Below the pieces are notes generated by a model. It made no database searches, had not been told where the DNA came from, and saw only the letters and a program-made list of their open reading frames with translations. The position numbers and the translations under genes were made by a program. Shown here piece by piece: positions 23,597 through 32,198 of a stretch of DNA of 44,714 nt; within the stretch, counting starts at the first letter, position 1; every line of letters begins with the position of its first letter. Where the stretch lies: NCBI GenBank assembly GCA_934247125.1, contig CAKQIZ010000005.1, positions 1 to 44,714 of the forward strand. Direction: 5' to 3'. The stretch comes from an uncultured Clostridia bacterium (lineage in GTDB: Bacteria; Bacillota; Clostridia; Peptostreptococcales; Anaerovoracaceae).

Positions 23597-25255
23597 ATGG
23601 ATGAAAACAGAACAGACAATTCAAATTACGAGCCTAATTTTATCATGAAGGAGTCTGATGAGAACCCGGCTGCGACCGGCGGTGCCCAGGAGAACGGTCA
23701 AGGCAATGCGTCCTTTACGCAAGGCGCATATGACACATCACAGTTTTCTGCAAATGAAGCGCACGGGACCGCATATGGCGCTGCCACAGGCGCTACTCCG
23801 GATGGCGCCGCCACCTCCGGTTTCAGCGAAACGACATATGCCGGATCATATACAGACCCGCGCGACAATTTCAGGAAATCAAACAGTCAGTATGAAGTAA
23901 ACCAGTATGACGGCCAGTATGGAACGTACGGCAGCAGAGCTTGCGGCAGCGGGGCCTATGGATCATACAGCAACGATACTCAGACGTACGGCACACCAAA
24001 CGATTTTGAGAATGCCGGCGGCTTTGCAGATCCATATGGTACGTCTGCCGGAGATTCCGCATCCTGGGACAACCAGAACGGTCTCGGCAAAGTGCACAAA
24101 AAGCGTAAGAAAGCTCCCAGGAAACCTTCTCCCCAGGTCACTTTCACCAGACGCTCACTCACATGGCTCATCGTGCTCTGCATGATAGTCTCCGGAGGTG
24201 TAGGATTCGGAGGCGCTGCGGCAGCTAATGCACTTTTCGGCAATGATACGGCTTCCTCCTCAAAGACAGGCAGTGTAAAAACGACAGGCTATACGCTCGA
24301 AGACGCCACAGGCAGCAATAAGACGGTACAGGAAATAACTAAAGAAGCACGGCCCAGTGTCGTTGAGATCAAAACAGAAAGCGTATCTTCCGACTCATGG
24401 ATCCAGCAGTATGTCACTCAGGGAGCCGGAAGCGGTGTTATAATCACCAGCGACGGCTATATTGTCACTAACAACCATGTCATAGAGGGTGCCAGCAAGA
24501 TCACTGTAACGACTTCCGATCAGCAGGAATATGATGCCGAGCTTGTCGGAACAGATCCGATCACAGACATCGCTGTCCTCAAGATAAAGGCTGAGGGACT
24601 GACTCCGGCAACATACGGAAACAGCGACCAGCTTGCTGTCGGCGACATGGCTGTAGCTATAGGCAATCCGCTCGGCGAACTCGGCGGCACGGTAACTGCA
24701 GGCATAATAAGCGCACTCGACAGAGAGCTTGCGATCGACGGCAAAACCATGACCCTGCTTCAGACAGACAGCTCGATAAATCCCGGCAACTCCGGCGGCG
24801 GTCTTTTCAACGGGGATGGTCAGCTGATCGGCATCGTCGTTGCGAAATCTTCGGGTTCAGATGTTGAAGGTCTCGGATTCGCGATCCCTATCAACAAAGC
24901 TGCGGATGTCGCACAGCAGATCCTTGAAAACGGCTACGTGAGCGGGCAGCCGTCCACAGGAATGTCCTATACCGAGTCTTCCGGTCAGAGCAGCACCATG
25001 GACAGACTTTTCAACAACGGCCAGAGCACGACATATGTGTACATCGCAGCCGTTGACGGTACCAATGCCCGGAAAGCCGGCTTCCAGAAGGGCGACATGA
25101 TCTATGCAGTAGACGGCACAGAGATCACATCATTCAATACGCTTTCATCGATAGTGACTTCTCACAGCGTTGGAGATAAACTGAAATTCACCATCGTGAG
25201 AAACGGGCAGAAAATGGATCTGACACTCACCCTTGAAGAGAAAACTTCGCAGTGA
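23597..25255 (+). CDS. htrA: HtrA/DegP-type membrane-anchored serine protease
   Basis: This 552-residue protein has a long cytoplasmic N-terminus (1-185) of Gly/Ala/Tyr/Ser-rich low complexity ending in a basic KKRKKAPRK stretch, then one transmembrane helix (~186-212). The extracellular trypsin-like domain has the triad His294 (TNNHVIEG), Asp324 (TDIAVLKI) and Ser399 (NPGNSGGGLF), followed by a C-terminal PDZ domain (~445-545). It degrades or refolds damaged exported proteins. I start at 23597 because GAGGTG lies 6 nt upstream. It is a single gene with a strong terminator at 25309. The repetitive N-terminus is longer than in typical Firmicute HtrA proteins. Confidence 0.93.
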   Translation: MDENRTDNSNYEPNFIMKESDENPAATGGAQENGQGNASFTQGAYDTSQFSANEAHGTAYGAATGATPDGAATSGFSETTYAGSYTDPRDNFRKSNSQYEVNQYDGQYGTYGSRACGSGAYGSYSNDTQTYGTPNDFENAGGFADPYGTSAGDSASWDNQNGLGKVHKKRKKAPRKPSPQVTFTRRSLTWLIVLCMIVSGGVGFGGAAAANALFGNDTASSSKTGSVKTTGYTLEDATGSNKTVQEITKEARPSVVEIKTESVSSDSWIQQYVTQGAGSGVIITSDGYIVTNNHVIEGASKITVTTSDQQEYDAELVGTDPITDIAVLKIKAEGLTPATYGNSDQLAVGDMAVAIGNPLGELGGTVTAGIISALDRELAIDGKTMTLLQTDSSINPGNSGGGLFNGDGQLIGIVVAKSSGSDVEGLGFAIPINKAADVAQQILENGYVSGQPSTGMSYTESSGQSSTMDRLFNNGQSTTYVYIAAVDGTNARKAGFQKGDMIYAVDGTEITSFNTLSSIVTSHSVGDKLKFTIVRNGQKMDLTLTLEEKTSQ

Positions 25256-25308
25256 CGATCCTGAACCCGGCAGTAGCCGAAATGCACTGATATTACGGTC
25301 TATGCGAC

Positions 25309-25354
25309 CCCGGGGAGCAGCATGAAACCTCTATGCTGCTCTCCGGGATTTTTA
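25309..25354 (+). terminator. htrA intrinsic terminator
   Basis: A 15-bp stem (25309-25323 with 25333-25347, one G-U pair, arms rich in GGAGCAGCAT/ATGCTGCTC) is followed by TTTTTATTTG. It is among the strongest terminators in the window. Confidence 0.85.
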
Positions 25355-25595
25355 TTTGTTTAGCAATAAGGCACTGCACTCATGAGACGCGAAGACTCCC
25401 TGTGCGGCCCGACCCGGCCTGCCTTTTCCAAGACGCAGCACGAATTATAAAAATAGTATGAAAAGTTTGATAAATCGTATTGCGTAACAATTATTTTTGT
25501 GCTAATCTCCTATTAACATAACACGTGTACATCATGCGTCGAAGCTGGACAAGTGACAAACACAGTCTTTCTTCGAAGCTGGAAAGGAGGTCAGT
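25355..25595 (+). promoter_or_regulatory. leader of the Cna-B protein gene with direct repeat TCGAAGCTGGA
   Basis: This 241-nt region has no gene. TCGAAGCTGGA occurs at 25539-25549 and again at 25573-25583 (34 bp apart), the second copy ending at the AAAGGAGG ribosome binding site. A possible -35 TTGATA near 25470 with an AT-rich -10 about 17 nt later is weak. The repeats could be a regulator site or could let the leader fold; neither is shown. Confidence 0.3.
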
Positions 25596-27644
25596 ATGAA
25601 AAAGAAAAACCATTTTTTGCGATTTACCGTGGCTTTTCTGATGGTTCTGAGTATGCTGCCTGCATCGGCTTTTGCAGCAGATAATGACGATGTCGATATC
25701 GCCGGTCAGAATACTTTAGAGATCGGCGTCCCGGCCAATGATCAGACACCTGCAGAAACCGGCGTTCCGGACATCGATCAGACGCCTGCAGAAACCGGCG
25801 TTCCGGACACCGATCAGACGCCTGCAGAAACCGGCATTCCGGACACCGATCAGATCAGTGAAGGAACTTCTGACAGCAGCCGGCAGGCTCTGCTGAGTTA
25901 CGGCATGCCTCAGGGCACTGACAGGAATGAGCTCGGATACAGAGCGTACAGCTACTATAACCACATCGATGTGAGAGTCGCTGCCCGCCTGACACTCATT
26001 ACCAAAGCAAACGGAGAAGAAATCTCAAGGGAGACGATCAATGTAAGCACATCAAACGTTTCCGGCACACTGAACGGCAAACCTGTGACATTCAAGAAAA
26101 AGAGCGGCTCTGGAATAGAAAACGAATGGAGAGCCGAGGGACTCAGTCTTAGTCCGAACTCAGCTACTGAGACGGTAACAATAAACTGCACCCTCAGCGG
26201 GACCAACCCGGACGGAAGCCATATCACTGTAAACACAACCCAGACTTATACAGGTCGTTCTACGCTCTGGGAACTGGTCAATAACTGCCCGGGGAGAAAC
26301 GGCTATGATATCGATATCAAGGCAGAAGACATCTCAGAATCATTTACTGTTGACAAGACAGTCCAGAAAATCTGGGATGATATCGACAGCCCGGCACAGC
26401 GTCCGGAAAGCGTACAGATCCAGCTGTATGCCGACGGCAATGCATATGACGAACCGGTGACGATCAGTGCGTCAGACGGATGGGAAGCATATTTCGAAAA
26501 CCTGCCGAAGTATTCAAGCGGTACGACTGAAATCAGATACACGGCGGATGAAGTTGAAGTACCTGCAGGTTATACCAAGTCCATATCTGATGACGGTCTG
26601 ACCATAACAAACACATACGTGATGCAGAAAACAGACATTTCGGTAAACAAAGTCTGGGATGATGCTGACAATAACGACGGCATCAGACCATCGGAGATCA
26701 CCGTTCATCTGTATGCAGACGGCGAACCTGCAGATGTGCAGCCACTCACTCTCAGCAAAGCAGGGCAGTGGAGCGGCACCTTTACAGATCTGCCTGTTTA
26801 TAAGGCAGGAAAGAAAATCGTTTATACAGTTCAGGAAACTGATGTAGACGGCTACCGTGCTTCTGTAGCAGGCGATGCGGCAACAGGTTTCACGATCACC
26901 AACACTCATGAACCCGAAACTGTCAGCATACACGGCAGCAAGACATGGAAAGATGAAGGGCACGAATCCGCCAGACCTGAAAGCATCACCATCAACCTGC
27001 TCAAAAACGGGGATCCGATCGCAACCATGATGAATATAACGGAAGACGCCGACTGGTCATGGAATTTCGGCAATTATCCGAAATATGACAACGGCAACCT
27101 GATCAATTACACCATCACCGAAAATGCTGTTCTGAATTATTCCGCAACTTATGACGGATTCAATGTAACTAACGAGTATACACCTCAGGAAACCAGCATA
27201 ACCGTCACGAAAAACTGGAATGACGGAAACGACAAAGACAAGATCAGGCCGGGATCCATAACGATCCAGCTCTGCATCAACGGCGATCCGATCGAAGGTA
27301 TGACGCTTGTCCTGAACGAAAACAACAAATGGACGGGAAGCTTCACAAATCTGCCGATATACGGGGAGAGCGGCAAAAAGATCGACTACACTATAACAGA
27401 AAATAAAGTGGATGGATACACCGCAGAGATCAAAGGAAATGCGGAGGAAGGCTTCATCGTCACGAACAGCCATACGCCAAAAGAAACACCGGCTGCTATA
27501 CCAGGCGGTAAAACAGACCAGACATACACAGCAGTCAATACCGGCGATACGACAAATGCAGTCCTCTGGACGATCCTCCTCGCAGCTGCAGCACTTTGCG
27601 CAGGCATCACACTGATTTTCAAAAGAAACAAAGTAAAAAAATAA
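25596..27644 (+). CDS. cell-surface protein with four Cna-B domains
   Basis: This 682-residue exported protein has a signal peptide (1-27, cleavage after SAFA), then four 12-residue repeats of the form GVPDxDQTPAET (44-91) and a ~140-residue unknown domain. Four Cna-B domains follow (~247-345, 346-440, 441-530, 531-628), each opening with a VxKxWDD/W-type strand and closing with an NTY/NTH/NEY/NSH strand. Such domains form stalks, often with Lys-Asn isopeptide bonds. The C-terminus is anchor-like: NTGDTTN, a hydrophobic helix (VLWTILLAAAALCAGITLIF) and a basic tail. The canonical LPxTG is replaced by AVNTG, so anchoring is uncertain. The role is probably adhesion. Confidence 0.88.
   Translation: MKKKNHFLRFTVAFLMVLSMLPASAFAADNDDVDIAGQNTLEIGVPANDQTPAETGVPDIDQTPAETGVPDTDQTPAETGIPDTDQISEGTSDSSRQALLSYGMPQGTDRNELGYRAYSYYNHIDVRVAARLTLITKANGEEISRETINVSTSNVSGTLNGKPVTFKKKSGSGIENEWRAEGLSLSPNSATETVTINCTLSGTNPDGSHITVNTTQTYTGRSTLWELVNNCPGRNGYDIDIKAEDISESFTVDKTVQKIWDDIDSPAQRPESVQIQLYADGNAYDEPVTISASDGWEAYFENLPKYSSGTTEIRYTADEVEVPAGYTKSISDDGLTITNTYVMQKTDISVNKVWDDADNNDGIRPSEITVHLYADGEPADVQPLTLSKAGQWSGTFTDLPVYKAGKKIVYTVQETDVDGYRASVAGDAATGFTITNTHEPETVSIHGSKTWKDEGHESARPESITINLLKNGDPIATMMNITEDADWSWNFGNYPKYDNGNLINYTITENAVLNYSATYDGFNVTNEYTPQETSITVTKNWNDGNDKDKIRPGSITIQLCINGDPIEGMTLVLNENNKWTGSFTNLPIYGESGKKIDYTITENKVDGYTAEIKGNAEEGFIVTNSHTPKETPAAIPGGKTDQTYTAVNTGDTTNAVLWTILLAAAALCAGITLIFKRNKVKK
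25725..25868 (+). repeat. four 36-bp tandem repeats in the Cna-B protein gene
   Basis: Four in-frame 36-bp units encode 12-residue repeats: GVPANDQTPAET, GVPDIDQTPAET, GVPDTDQTPAET, GIPDTDQISEGT. The middle copies are almost identical at DNA level, so copy number could vary by slippage. The repeats lie right after the signal peptide and probably form a flexible Pro/Thr-rich spacer. Confidence 0.85.
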
Positions 27645-27708
27645 ATCACGTACAAAAACCTGCCGTGATCACTGACAGGAACAGATCGTAACTTCAACAA
27701 TCACTTGC

Positions 27709-27756
27709 AGGGGCTGCCGCATCAATTGTTTCTTCCATTGATGCGGCGCCTCTTTT
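27709..27756 (+). terminator. intrinsic terminator after the Cna-B protein gene
   Basis: GCCGCATCAAT (27716-27726) pairs perfectly with ATTGATGCGGC (27737-27747), extended by AGG/CCT outside, and is followed by TCTTTTTCT. Confidence 0.8.
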
Positions 27757-27895
27757 TCTATACGCTTACGATATAATCTGTTATAATCTTTGTGGATCCG
27801 CCGTCTGTCAGGGATCATAGACCCGATGAACGGGCGATTTCGATATTTTATATTCCGGCAGCAGTGACGGATGAAAAAAACAGGAGGTGACAGGT

Positions 27896-28300
27896 TTGGC
27901 CAGAGTCGAAAAAAAACCGGGAACAGATATCAGCACTCCGCCTGACGCAGAGCGGCTTAAGCAGAGCAAACACCCGAAGCGCTCCGGATATACAGGCCGC
28001 ACACAGTCCTCCGGGCAGACCGCCTGCCATGGACGCCCCTGCGTCTACATCCTTAAATGCAAAGACGGCACGCTTTACACCGGTTGGACAAATGATTTTG
28101 AAAAGCGCTTTGCCGCACACAGCAGCGGCAGAGGAGCCAAGTATACCAGAGGGCGCGGCCCGCTGCAGCCTGTATACATCGAGTACCTGCCTGACAAGAT
28201 CGCAGCTGCACGCCGCGAAGCTGCGATAAAAAAGCTCCCGCGGAAACGCAAGCTCGCACTCCTCAGCGAACCCATAAACAGCCTGAACAGCTCCCGCTAA
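27896..28300 (+). CDS. GIY-YIG nuclease superfamily protein (UPF0213-like)
   Basis: This 134-residue protein has a C-terminal GIY-YIG domain (~48-125): VYILKCKDGTLYTGWTNDFEKRFAAHSSGRGAKYT... REAAIKKL. It keeps the Y-x-L and Y-T-G pair, the Arg of the helix and the late Glu. This matches the small stand-alone UPF0213/YhbQ group, of uncertain role but DNA-related. An N-terminal ~45-residue basic, Pro/Ser-rich extension is unusual for the group. I start at a TTG (27896) because AGGAGG lies 8 nt upstream; a GTG at 27887 is on the site itself. Its stop overlaps the end of the convergent CPBP gene by 4 nt. Confidence 0.8.
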   Translation: MARVEKKPGTDISTPPDAERLKQSKHPKRSGYTGRTQSSGQTACHGRPCVYILKCKDGTLYTGWTNDFEKRFAAHSSGRGAKYTRGRGPLQPVYIEYLPDKIAAARREAAIKKLPRKRKLALLSEPINSLNSSR

Positions 28301-29031
28301 TAATAACGGAACCTGCCGAAATAGAAAATCAGAAAGCACTCGTGCGCCAGCAGACACGGAAGAAAGCTTCCGGTATATGCAGTGGAAACACAGGCGACAA
28401 ATGAAATGCCCAGAGATGCCAGCACCATACTGAGACACTGTCTGCCGCTGCTGGTAAACAACGCCTGCTCCAGCGCAAACAGGATGCCCGATACCGCTGC
28501 GGCACCTGCAAACCCCAGTATCGGAAAATTCATGTAAAGTATCATAAAGATCGTCCCGCGAAAAAACGTTTCCTCAAATAATGCGCCCAGGAGAGGAACA
28601 AGCGGTGCGACTTTTTTATTGCGCTTACGTATAGACTGTATCCAGCTGATCTCGCCGATATCCCCCGCCCAGTCGTTTTTTTCGGAAAACAGGGTGAGCG
28701 ACCCTGACATCATCGTCACGATACTCATCTCCGCCAGGATCGTAAGCGGGATATATCCCAGATATTCCGGCGCTATATAAAAATAACGGAATATATTGTA
28801 TCTGAACACTGCACAGAATCCTGCTATGAAGCACAGCGGCACGATATAGTACCATATTCCGATAAGCGATGCTTTTATTTCTTCGTAATCCCAGCTGATG
28901 ACCCCCATTGCTTTTCTTGAGAGACGGGTCACTATGGCGCTTCCGTCCACCCAGAACAGGATCCTTCCCATCACAACAGCTGCCGCCGCCATTGCTGACA
29001 GTGTTATGGCAAGTATCATATTATCAGTCAT
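28297..29031 (-). CDS. CPBP family intramembrane protein (second copy in RiPP cluster)
   Basis: This 244-residue multi-spanning membrane protein has the CPBP (Abi/CAAX-protease-like) motifs. EETFFRG (the EExxxR motif) lies in the second half, followed by a later SGILFALEQALF segment and AHECFLIF with the second-motif His. SagE in streptolysin-S clusters is of this family and is thought to act in leader cleavage or self-protection. I start at 29031 (MTDNMILA), preceded by GGAGCC; the start overlaps the end of the other CPBP gene by 8 nt, implying coupling. It is the last gene of the cluster. Two CPBP genes in a row may separate protease and immunity duties; that is inference. Confidence 0.82.
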   Translation of the reverse strand: MTDNMILAITLSAMAAAAVVMGRILFWVDGSAIVTRLSRKAMGVISWDYEEIKASLIGIWYYIVPLCFIAGFCAVFRYNIFRYFYIAPEYLGYIPLTILAEMSIVTMMSGSLTLFSEKNDWAGDIGEISWIQSIRKRNKKVAPLVPLLGALFEETFFRGTIFMILYMNFPILGFAGAAAVSGILFALEQALFTSSGRQCLSMVLASLGISFVACVSTAYTGSFLPCLLAHECFLIFYFGRFRYY

Positions 29032-29758
29032 TCCCAGGCTCCTTTCTACTTCCGGACGGAACTCTGACCCTTTTCTGCTGCGCAGTTTTTCGAACAGACC
29101 AGCAGTAAAGAATGATGTTCTGCGAAACATGACATAAAATACAAAGCCATATCCCTGCTTCGCCGGTCAGAAAAAACATGGAATATATAAGCCCGCTGCT
29201 GCATTTCTGAATCACAGCGAAACGTCCGAAATACACATGATTCATACCGTAAAGCAATGCACTGACTATGCCTGCCGCCCACGGCGCCCAGCCGAGACCT
29301 TCACACACACCACCGATAATGACCTGGCGAAAGACTAATTCTTCCGCCGCTGCCGCCAGGATTATCGATACAACGCTGCTTACATGGAACGTTTCTGAAT
29401 ATACAGCCGCCGGTCTGACCTTGGGGAGTCTTCTGCTTTTCACCCAGACCGGCAATGCCAATTCCAGATATTCGAGCACCAGATCAATGAACCCCATGAC
29501 TGCCGCCGCTGCAAAGAGCAGGTTTTTCCATCCGGCATCCATAATGCTCTCTGCACTGAAATCTGCAGGTCCGGTTATCCCCATGATCCACGCAAGCAGC
29601 AGCAGTATGCCGTAGATCAGAACAGTTGCCGCATTCTCTGACAGAAGTTTGCTTTCACGTACCCTGATAAAAGGCTTTGCAAAGTATATGTATGCCGAAG
29701 GGAATGCTGCCACACACAGGAAAAGCCACAGTTTAAGGCATGGGATGTGGAAAATCAT
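29024..29758 (-). CDS. CPBP family intramembrane protease, SagE-like
   Basis: This 244-residue polytopic membrane protein has the CPBP motif EELVFRQ (EExxxR), followed by an ALLYGMNHVYFGRFA segment with the expected His and by ILCHVSQN (His/Asn motif). It begins 26 nt inside the end of the YcaO gene, with GGAGG 8 nt before the ATG, and ends overlapping the second CPBP gene. That tight packing places it firmly in the RiPP operon. By analogy with SagE it may cleave the leader of the 38-residue precursor at APGG or protect the producer. Catalytic residues are present by motif, but activity is inferred. Confidence 0.82.
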   Translation of the reverse strand: MIFHIPCLKLWLFLCVAAFPSAYIYFAKPFIRVRESKLLSENAATVLIYGILLLLAWIMGITGPADFSAESIMDAGWKNLLFAAAAVMGFIDLVLEYLELALPVWVKSRRLPKVRPAAVYSETFHVSSVVSIILAAAAEELVFRQVIIGGVCEGLGWAPWAAGIVSALLYGMNHVYFGRFAVIQKCSSGLIYSMFFLTGEAGIWLCILCHVSQNIILYCWSVRKTAQQKRVRVPSGSRKEPGND

Positions 29759-31070
29759 TGGTTATTCCTCCAAACTCCAGTGCCCGCGGATGTCTTGAAT
29801 ACGGGAATCCCGGATAAGACAACTGTACCAGCTCCGGAATGAATACACGCATTACCTTGAGACCCATGGATATGATCTCCGGAGGTGTGATGTCAAGATA
29901 CACAGCATACTTTGACACGTTCTTCAGCATTCTTATCATGTGCTCTATGTTCTCTCTGTCACTGCCTGTGCTTTCTTTCTGCAGGCTCGAAAAACTGTCT
30001 GTTCCTTCATAGATGCTTTCGATCAGCCTGCTTTTCTTTTCCTGATCCTTTGCCTTTGTCCAGTATGCTACATTGCTGTCGAGATTGAGAAAGCTTTCTT
30101 CATCACTGCCGAGAAAATCAACAGGATTCATCATCGGGCCGTTTGCTGCCAGGTAGTGGATGGTCGCCGCTTCAGAAAGCGCCCTGTATGCTGCGCGCAC
30201 AGGATCGAGATTCGCACTGCATCCCATCAGTATATACGGAGCCTTTCCTTTTCTGTTAGTCAGCTGTGCCGCGATAACGCTTCCGGGCAGCCCCTCCATA
30301 GAAAAATCATAAAGCTGCATATCGTAAACAGTTCCTCCGAGGATCTTGTCCGCCAGTTTCATAAAATCAAGATCGTCATTTACGAGTTTTCTGCTTTTGG
30401 CGTCAGTGTACCAGTTCAGCATGAATGCATCAGCTTCCACCGCCTCCATTATCGCGCTCTCCAGTGCCTTGTATATGTTTATATGTGCAGCAGAGCCTTT
30501 GGAAAAGCTCGGAACGAATATCTTCTCACCCAGATCCTCTCTCACATGGTATCCTATGAACAGACACTGCATCGGTATGAAATGTGTCTTGCCTGTTTCC
30601 AGCAGAGACGGGCATTCCACCCACCCGATCACATCATCACGTGTGATATCGCGTATATTGGTTTTTTTTGAGAGTTCCTGATAATCTTCGCCGCTGAAAA
30701 TACGAATGTATTCCCACGGCACCATATCGTGATCCTCTGCCATCTCATTGTAGCTGTGGTAGATGACTTTGTCCTGCCACATTCGTGACGCCGCCAGCAG
30801 CGCATAACGCTCTACGCTTTCTCCATAAAGCTTTACCATGGCTTCTTCCCGGTAAATGCCGTATCCTGAAAGATGGTAATTTATCCTGGCCTTGTCAGAC
30901 ACAAGTATCTGTTCATAATGCGGCATCTGATTCGCACAAATCGCCAGTTTCGGGGTTGCCACCTGATTATTGCAGAGAAGAAGCTGAGATTCCACTATAC
31001 CTCCATGCTGTCCGCCTATCCTTCGGTAATTATTTCTGATATGTACATGACTTGGGTAGTAATCGATCAC
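29733..31070 (-). CDS. YcaO-type cyclodehydratase (SagD-like)
   Basis: This 445-residue YcaO-domain protein is the ATP-dependent enzyme that turns Cys, Ser and Thr of the precursor into thiazoline and oxazoline rings. Recognisable features are LSGYGIYREEAMVKLYGESVERYAL (ATP-site Glu region), the PSFSKGSAAHINIYKALESAIMEAVEADAF helix and a proline-rich C-terminus (FPHPMP) like that needed by azole-forming YcaO proteins. It starts with GTG (31068-31070), 9 nt after the SagC-like gene and right after AGGAGG. The downstream CPBP gene overlaps its end. It should work in a complex with the SagC-like protein, which recruits the leader peptide. Confidence 0.9.
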   Translation of the reverse strand: MIDYYPSHVHIRNNYRRIGGQHGGIVESQLLLCNNQVATPKLAICANQMPHYEQILVSDKARINYHLSGYGIYREEAMVKLYGESVERYALLAASRMWQDKVIYHSYNEMAEDHDMVPWEYIRIFSGEDYQELSKKTNIRDITRDDVIGWVECPSLLETGKTHFIPMQCLFIGYHVREDLGEKIFVPSFSKGSAAHINIYKALESAIMEAVEADAFMLNWYTDAKSRKLVNDDLDFMKLADKILGGTVYDMQLYDFSMEGLPGSVIAAQLTNRKGKAPYILMGCSANLDPVRAAYRALSEAATIHYLAANGPMMNPVDFLGSDEESFLNLDSNVAYWTKAKDQEKKSRLIESIYEGTDSFSSLQKESTGSDRENIEHMIRMLKNVSKYAVYLDITPPEIISMGLKVMRVFIPELVQLSYPGFPYSRHPRALEFGGITNDFPHPMP

Positions 31071-31079
31071 GAAGTCCTC

Positions 31080-32183
31080 CTATTCCCCGTCTTTTGACAG
31101 TTCCACACGCTCTACGAGCTTTTCTACTATTTCTTCGGATGAAGTATACATTTCTTCATATTCCGCCTTTGCAATATGACCGCATGCGCTGCAGAAAGGC
31201 ACTCTCAGAAGATCCTGGACCTGCACTTCCAGCAATGGCAGATAGATATTGAATATACGTCCAGCCAGTTTTGCCTTATGTATATTATTGATAAGAAATG
31301 CTTCAAAAAGACCGAGTGAAGAAATCATCTGCAGTATCGGCGTCACGGACGTCAGATCGCTTTTTCTCATATTTCCTGATGTGCGTTCCACATAGCTGCG
31401 ATATGCACTCATTGATTCCAGCCTTGCCATCACTCTTGTTTCATAGCATTCAAAACACCCTGTCTCATATCCCTTTATCGTCATTACACTGAGGAACGGT
31501 CCGTCTATAAGACAAACGACAAACGGGATATTCATGCGAAGCAGTATCCTGTTAAGATTCCTTAGCAGCTTTATGTGCGGTCTCTGCATGCAAATGAGCA
31601 CACTGCTGTAAGGTGCAAATATCGCAGTCAGTGATTCCATGGCTTTTTCTGTTTCCATCGCATCCAGCCTGCCTGTAAGATCTGCCGCCGCTACTTCTGC
31701 AGTATCTTCTTCTGAAAGGACTTCCATCGGAAGTGATATCTGACCACTCATTATTTCAAGCTGCTCTGTAACTATATTACTGTCGCAGACCAGAAGTGTG
31801 CTGGAATATCCTCCGGCATTTCCGCCAAAGCCCATGGATGCTGTCCCGCCTATCAGATGTGTGATAAGCTCTTTTACCCTGTCCTCTGCACCATTGCTTA
31901 TATATGCCTGCTCGGTGAGTTCCTCCAGCAGCTCTCCCACTTTCTCTGCATTTTCCTGATCTGTCCCGAATATATCGAGGATCTTTCCGGCAGTGATGCT
32001 CTCACCCTCTGCCAGCGTGCGCATAACGTCTAAAACAAGCTCCTGTGTCGCATCGTCGAAGACCGACAGATCGAGCAGCGCTTCCTCATAATTCCATACA
32101 CCTTTGCGAAATACGACTTCTGTATCTCCGTTAAAGAAGATTTCCGTACTTTCTCCCAGTTTATAAACTCTGTCTGTTTTCAT
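31080..32183 (-). CDS. SagC-like cyclodehydratase partner (leader-binding, ocin-ThiF-like)
   Basis: This 367-residue protein has the layout of SagC/E1-like partners of azole-forming YcaO enzymes. An N-terminal ~95-residue winged-helix-like part probably acts as a precursor-recognition element. A central Rossmann-like region with HLIGGTASMGFGGNAGGYSSTLLVCDS follows, then two zinc-type CxxC pairs (C243/C246 in TGCFECY, C331/C334 in FCSACGH). Such proteins bind the leader and deliver it to the YcaO enzyme. It lies 15 nt after sagB and 9 nt before the YcaO gene. Glycine-loop conservation is weak, as in other SagC proteins that no longer adenylate. Confidence 0.82.
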   Translation of the reverse strand: MKTDRVYKLGESTEIFFNGDTEVVFRKGVWNYEEALLDLSVFDDATQELVLDVMRTLAEGESITAGKILDIFGTDQENAEKVGELLEELTEQAYISNGAEDRVKELITHLIGGTASMGFGGNAGGYSSTLLVCDSNIVTEQLEIMSGQISLPMEVLSEEDTAEVAAADLTGRLDAMETEKAMESLTAIFAPYSSVLICMQRPHIKLLRNLNRILLRMNIPFVVCLIDGPFLSVMTIKGYETGCFECYETRVMARLESMSAYRSYVERTSGNMRKSDLTSVTPILQMISSLGLFEAFLINNIHKAKLAGRIFNIYLPLLEVQVQDLLRVPFCSACGHIAKAEYEEMYTSSEEIVEKLVERVELSKDGE

Positions 32184-32198
32184 CTCTTTTCCTTTCTA

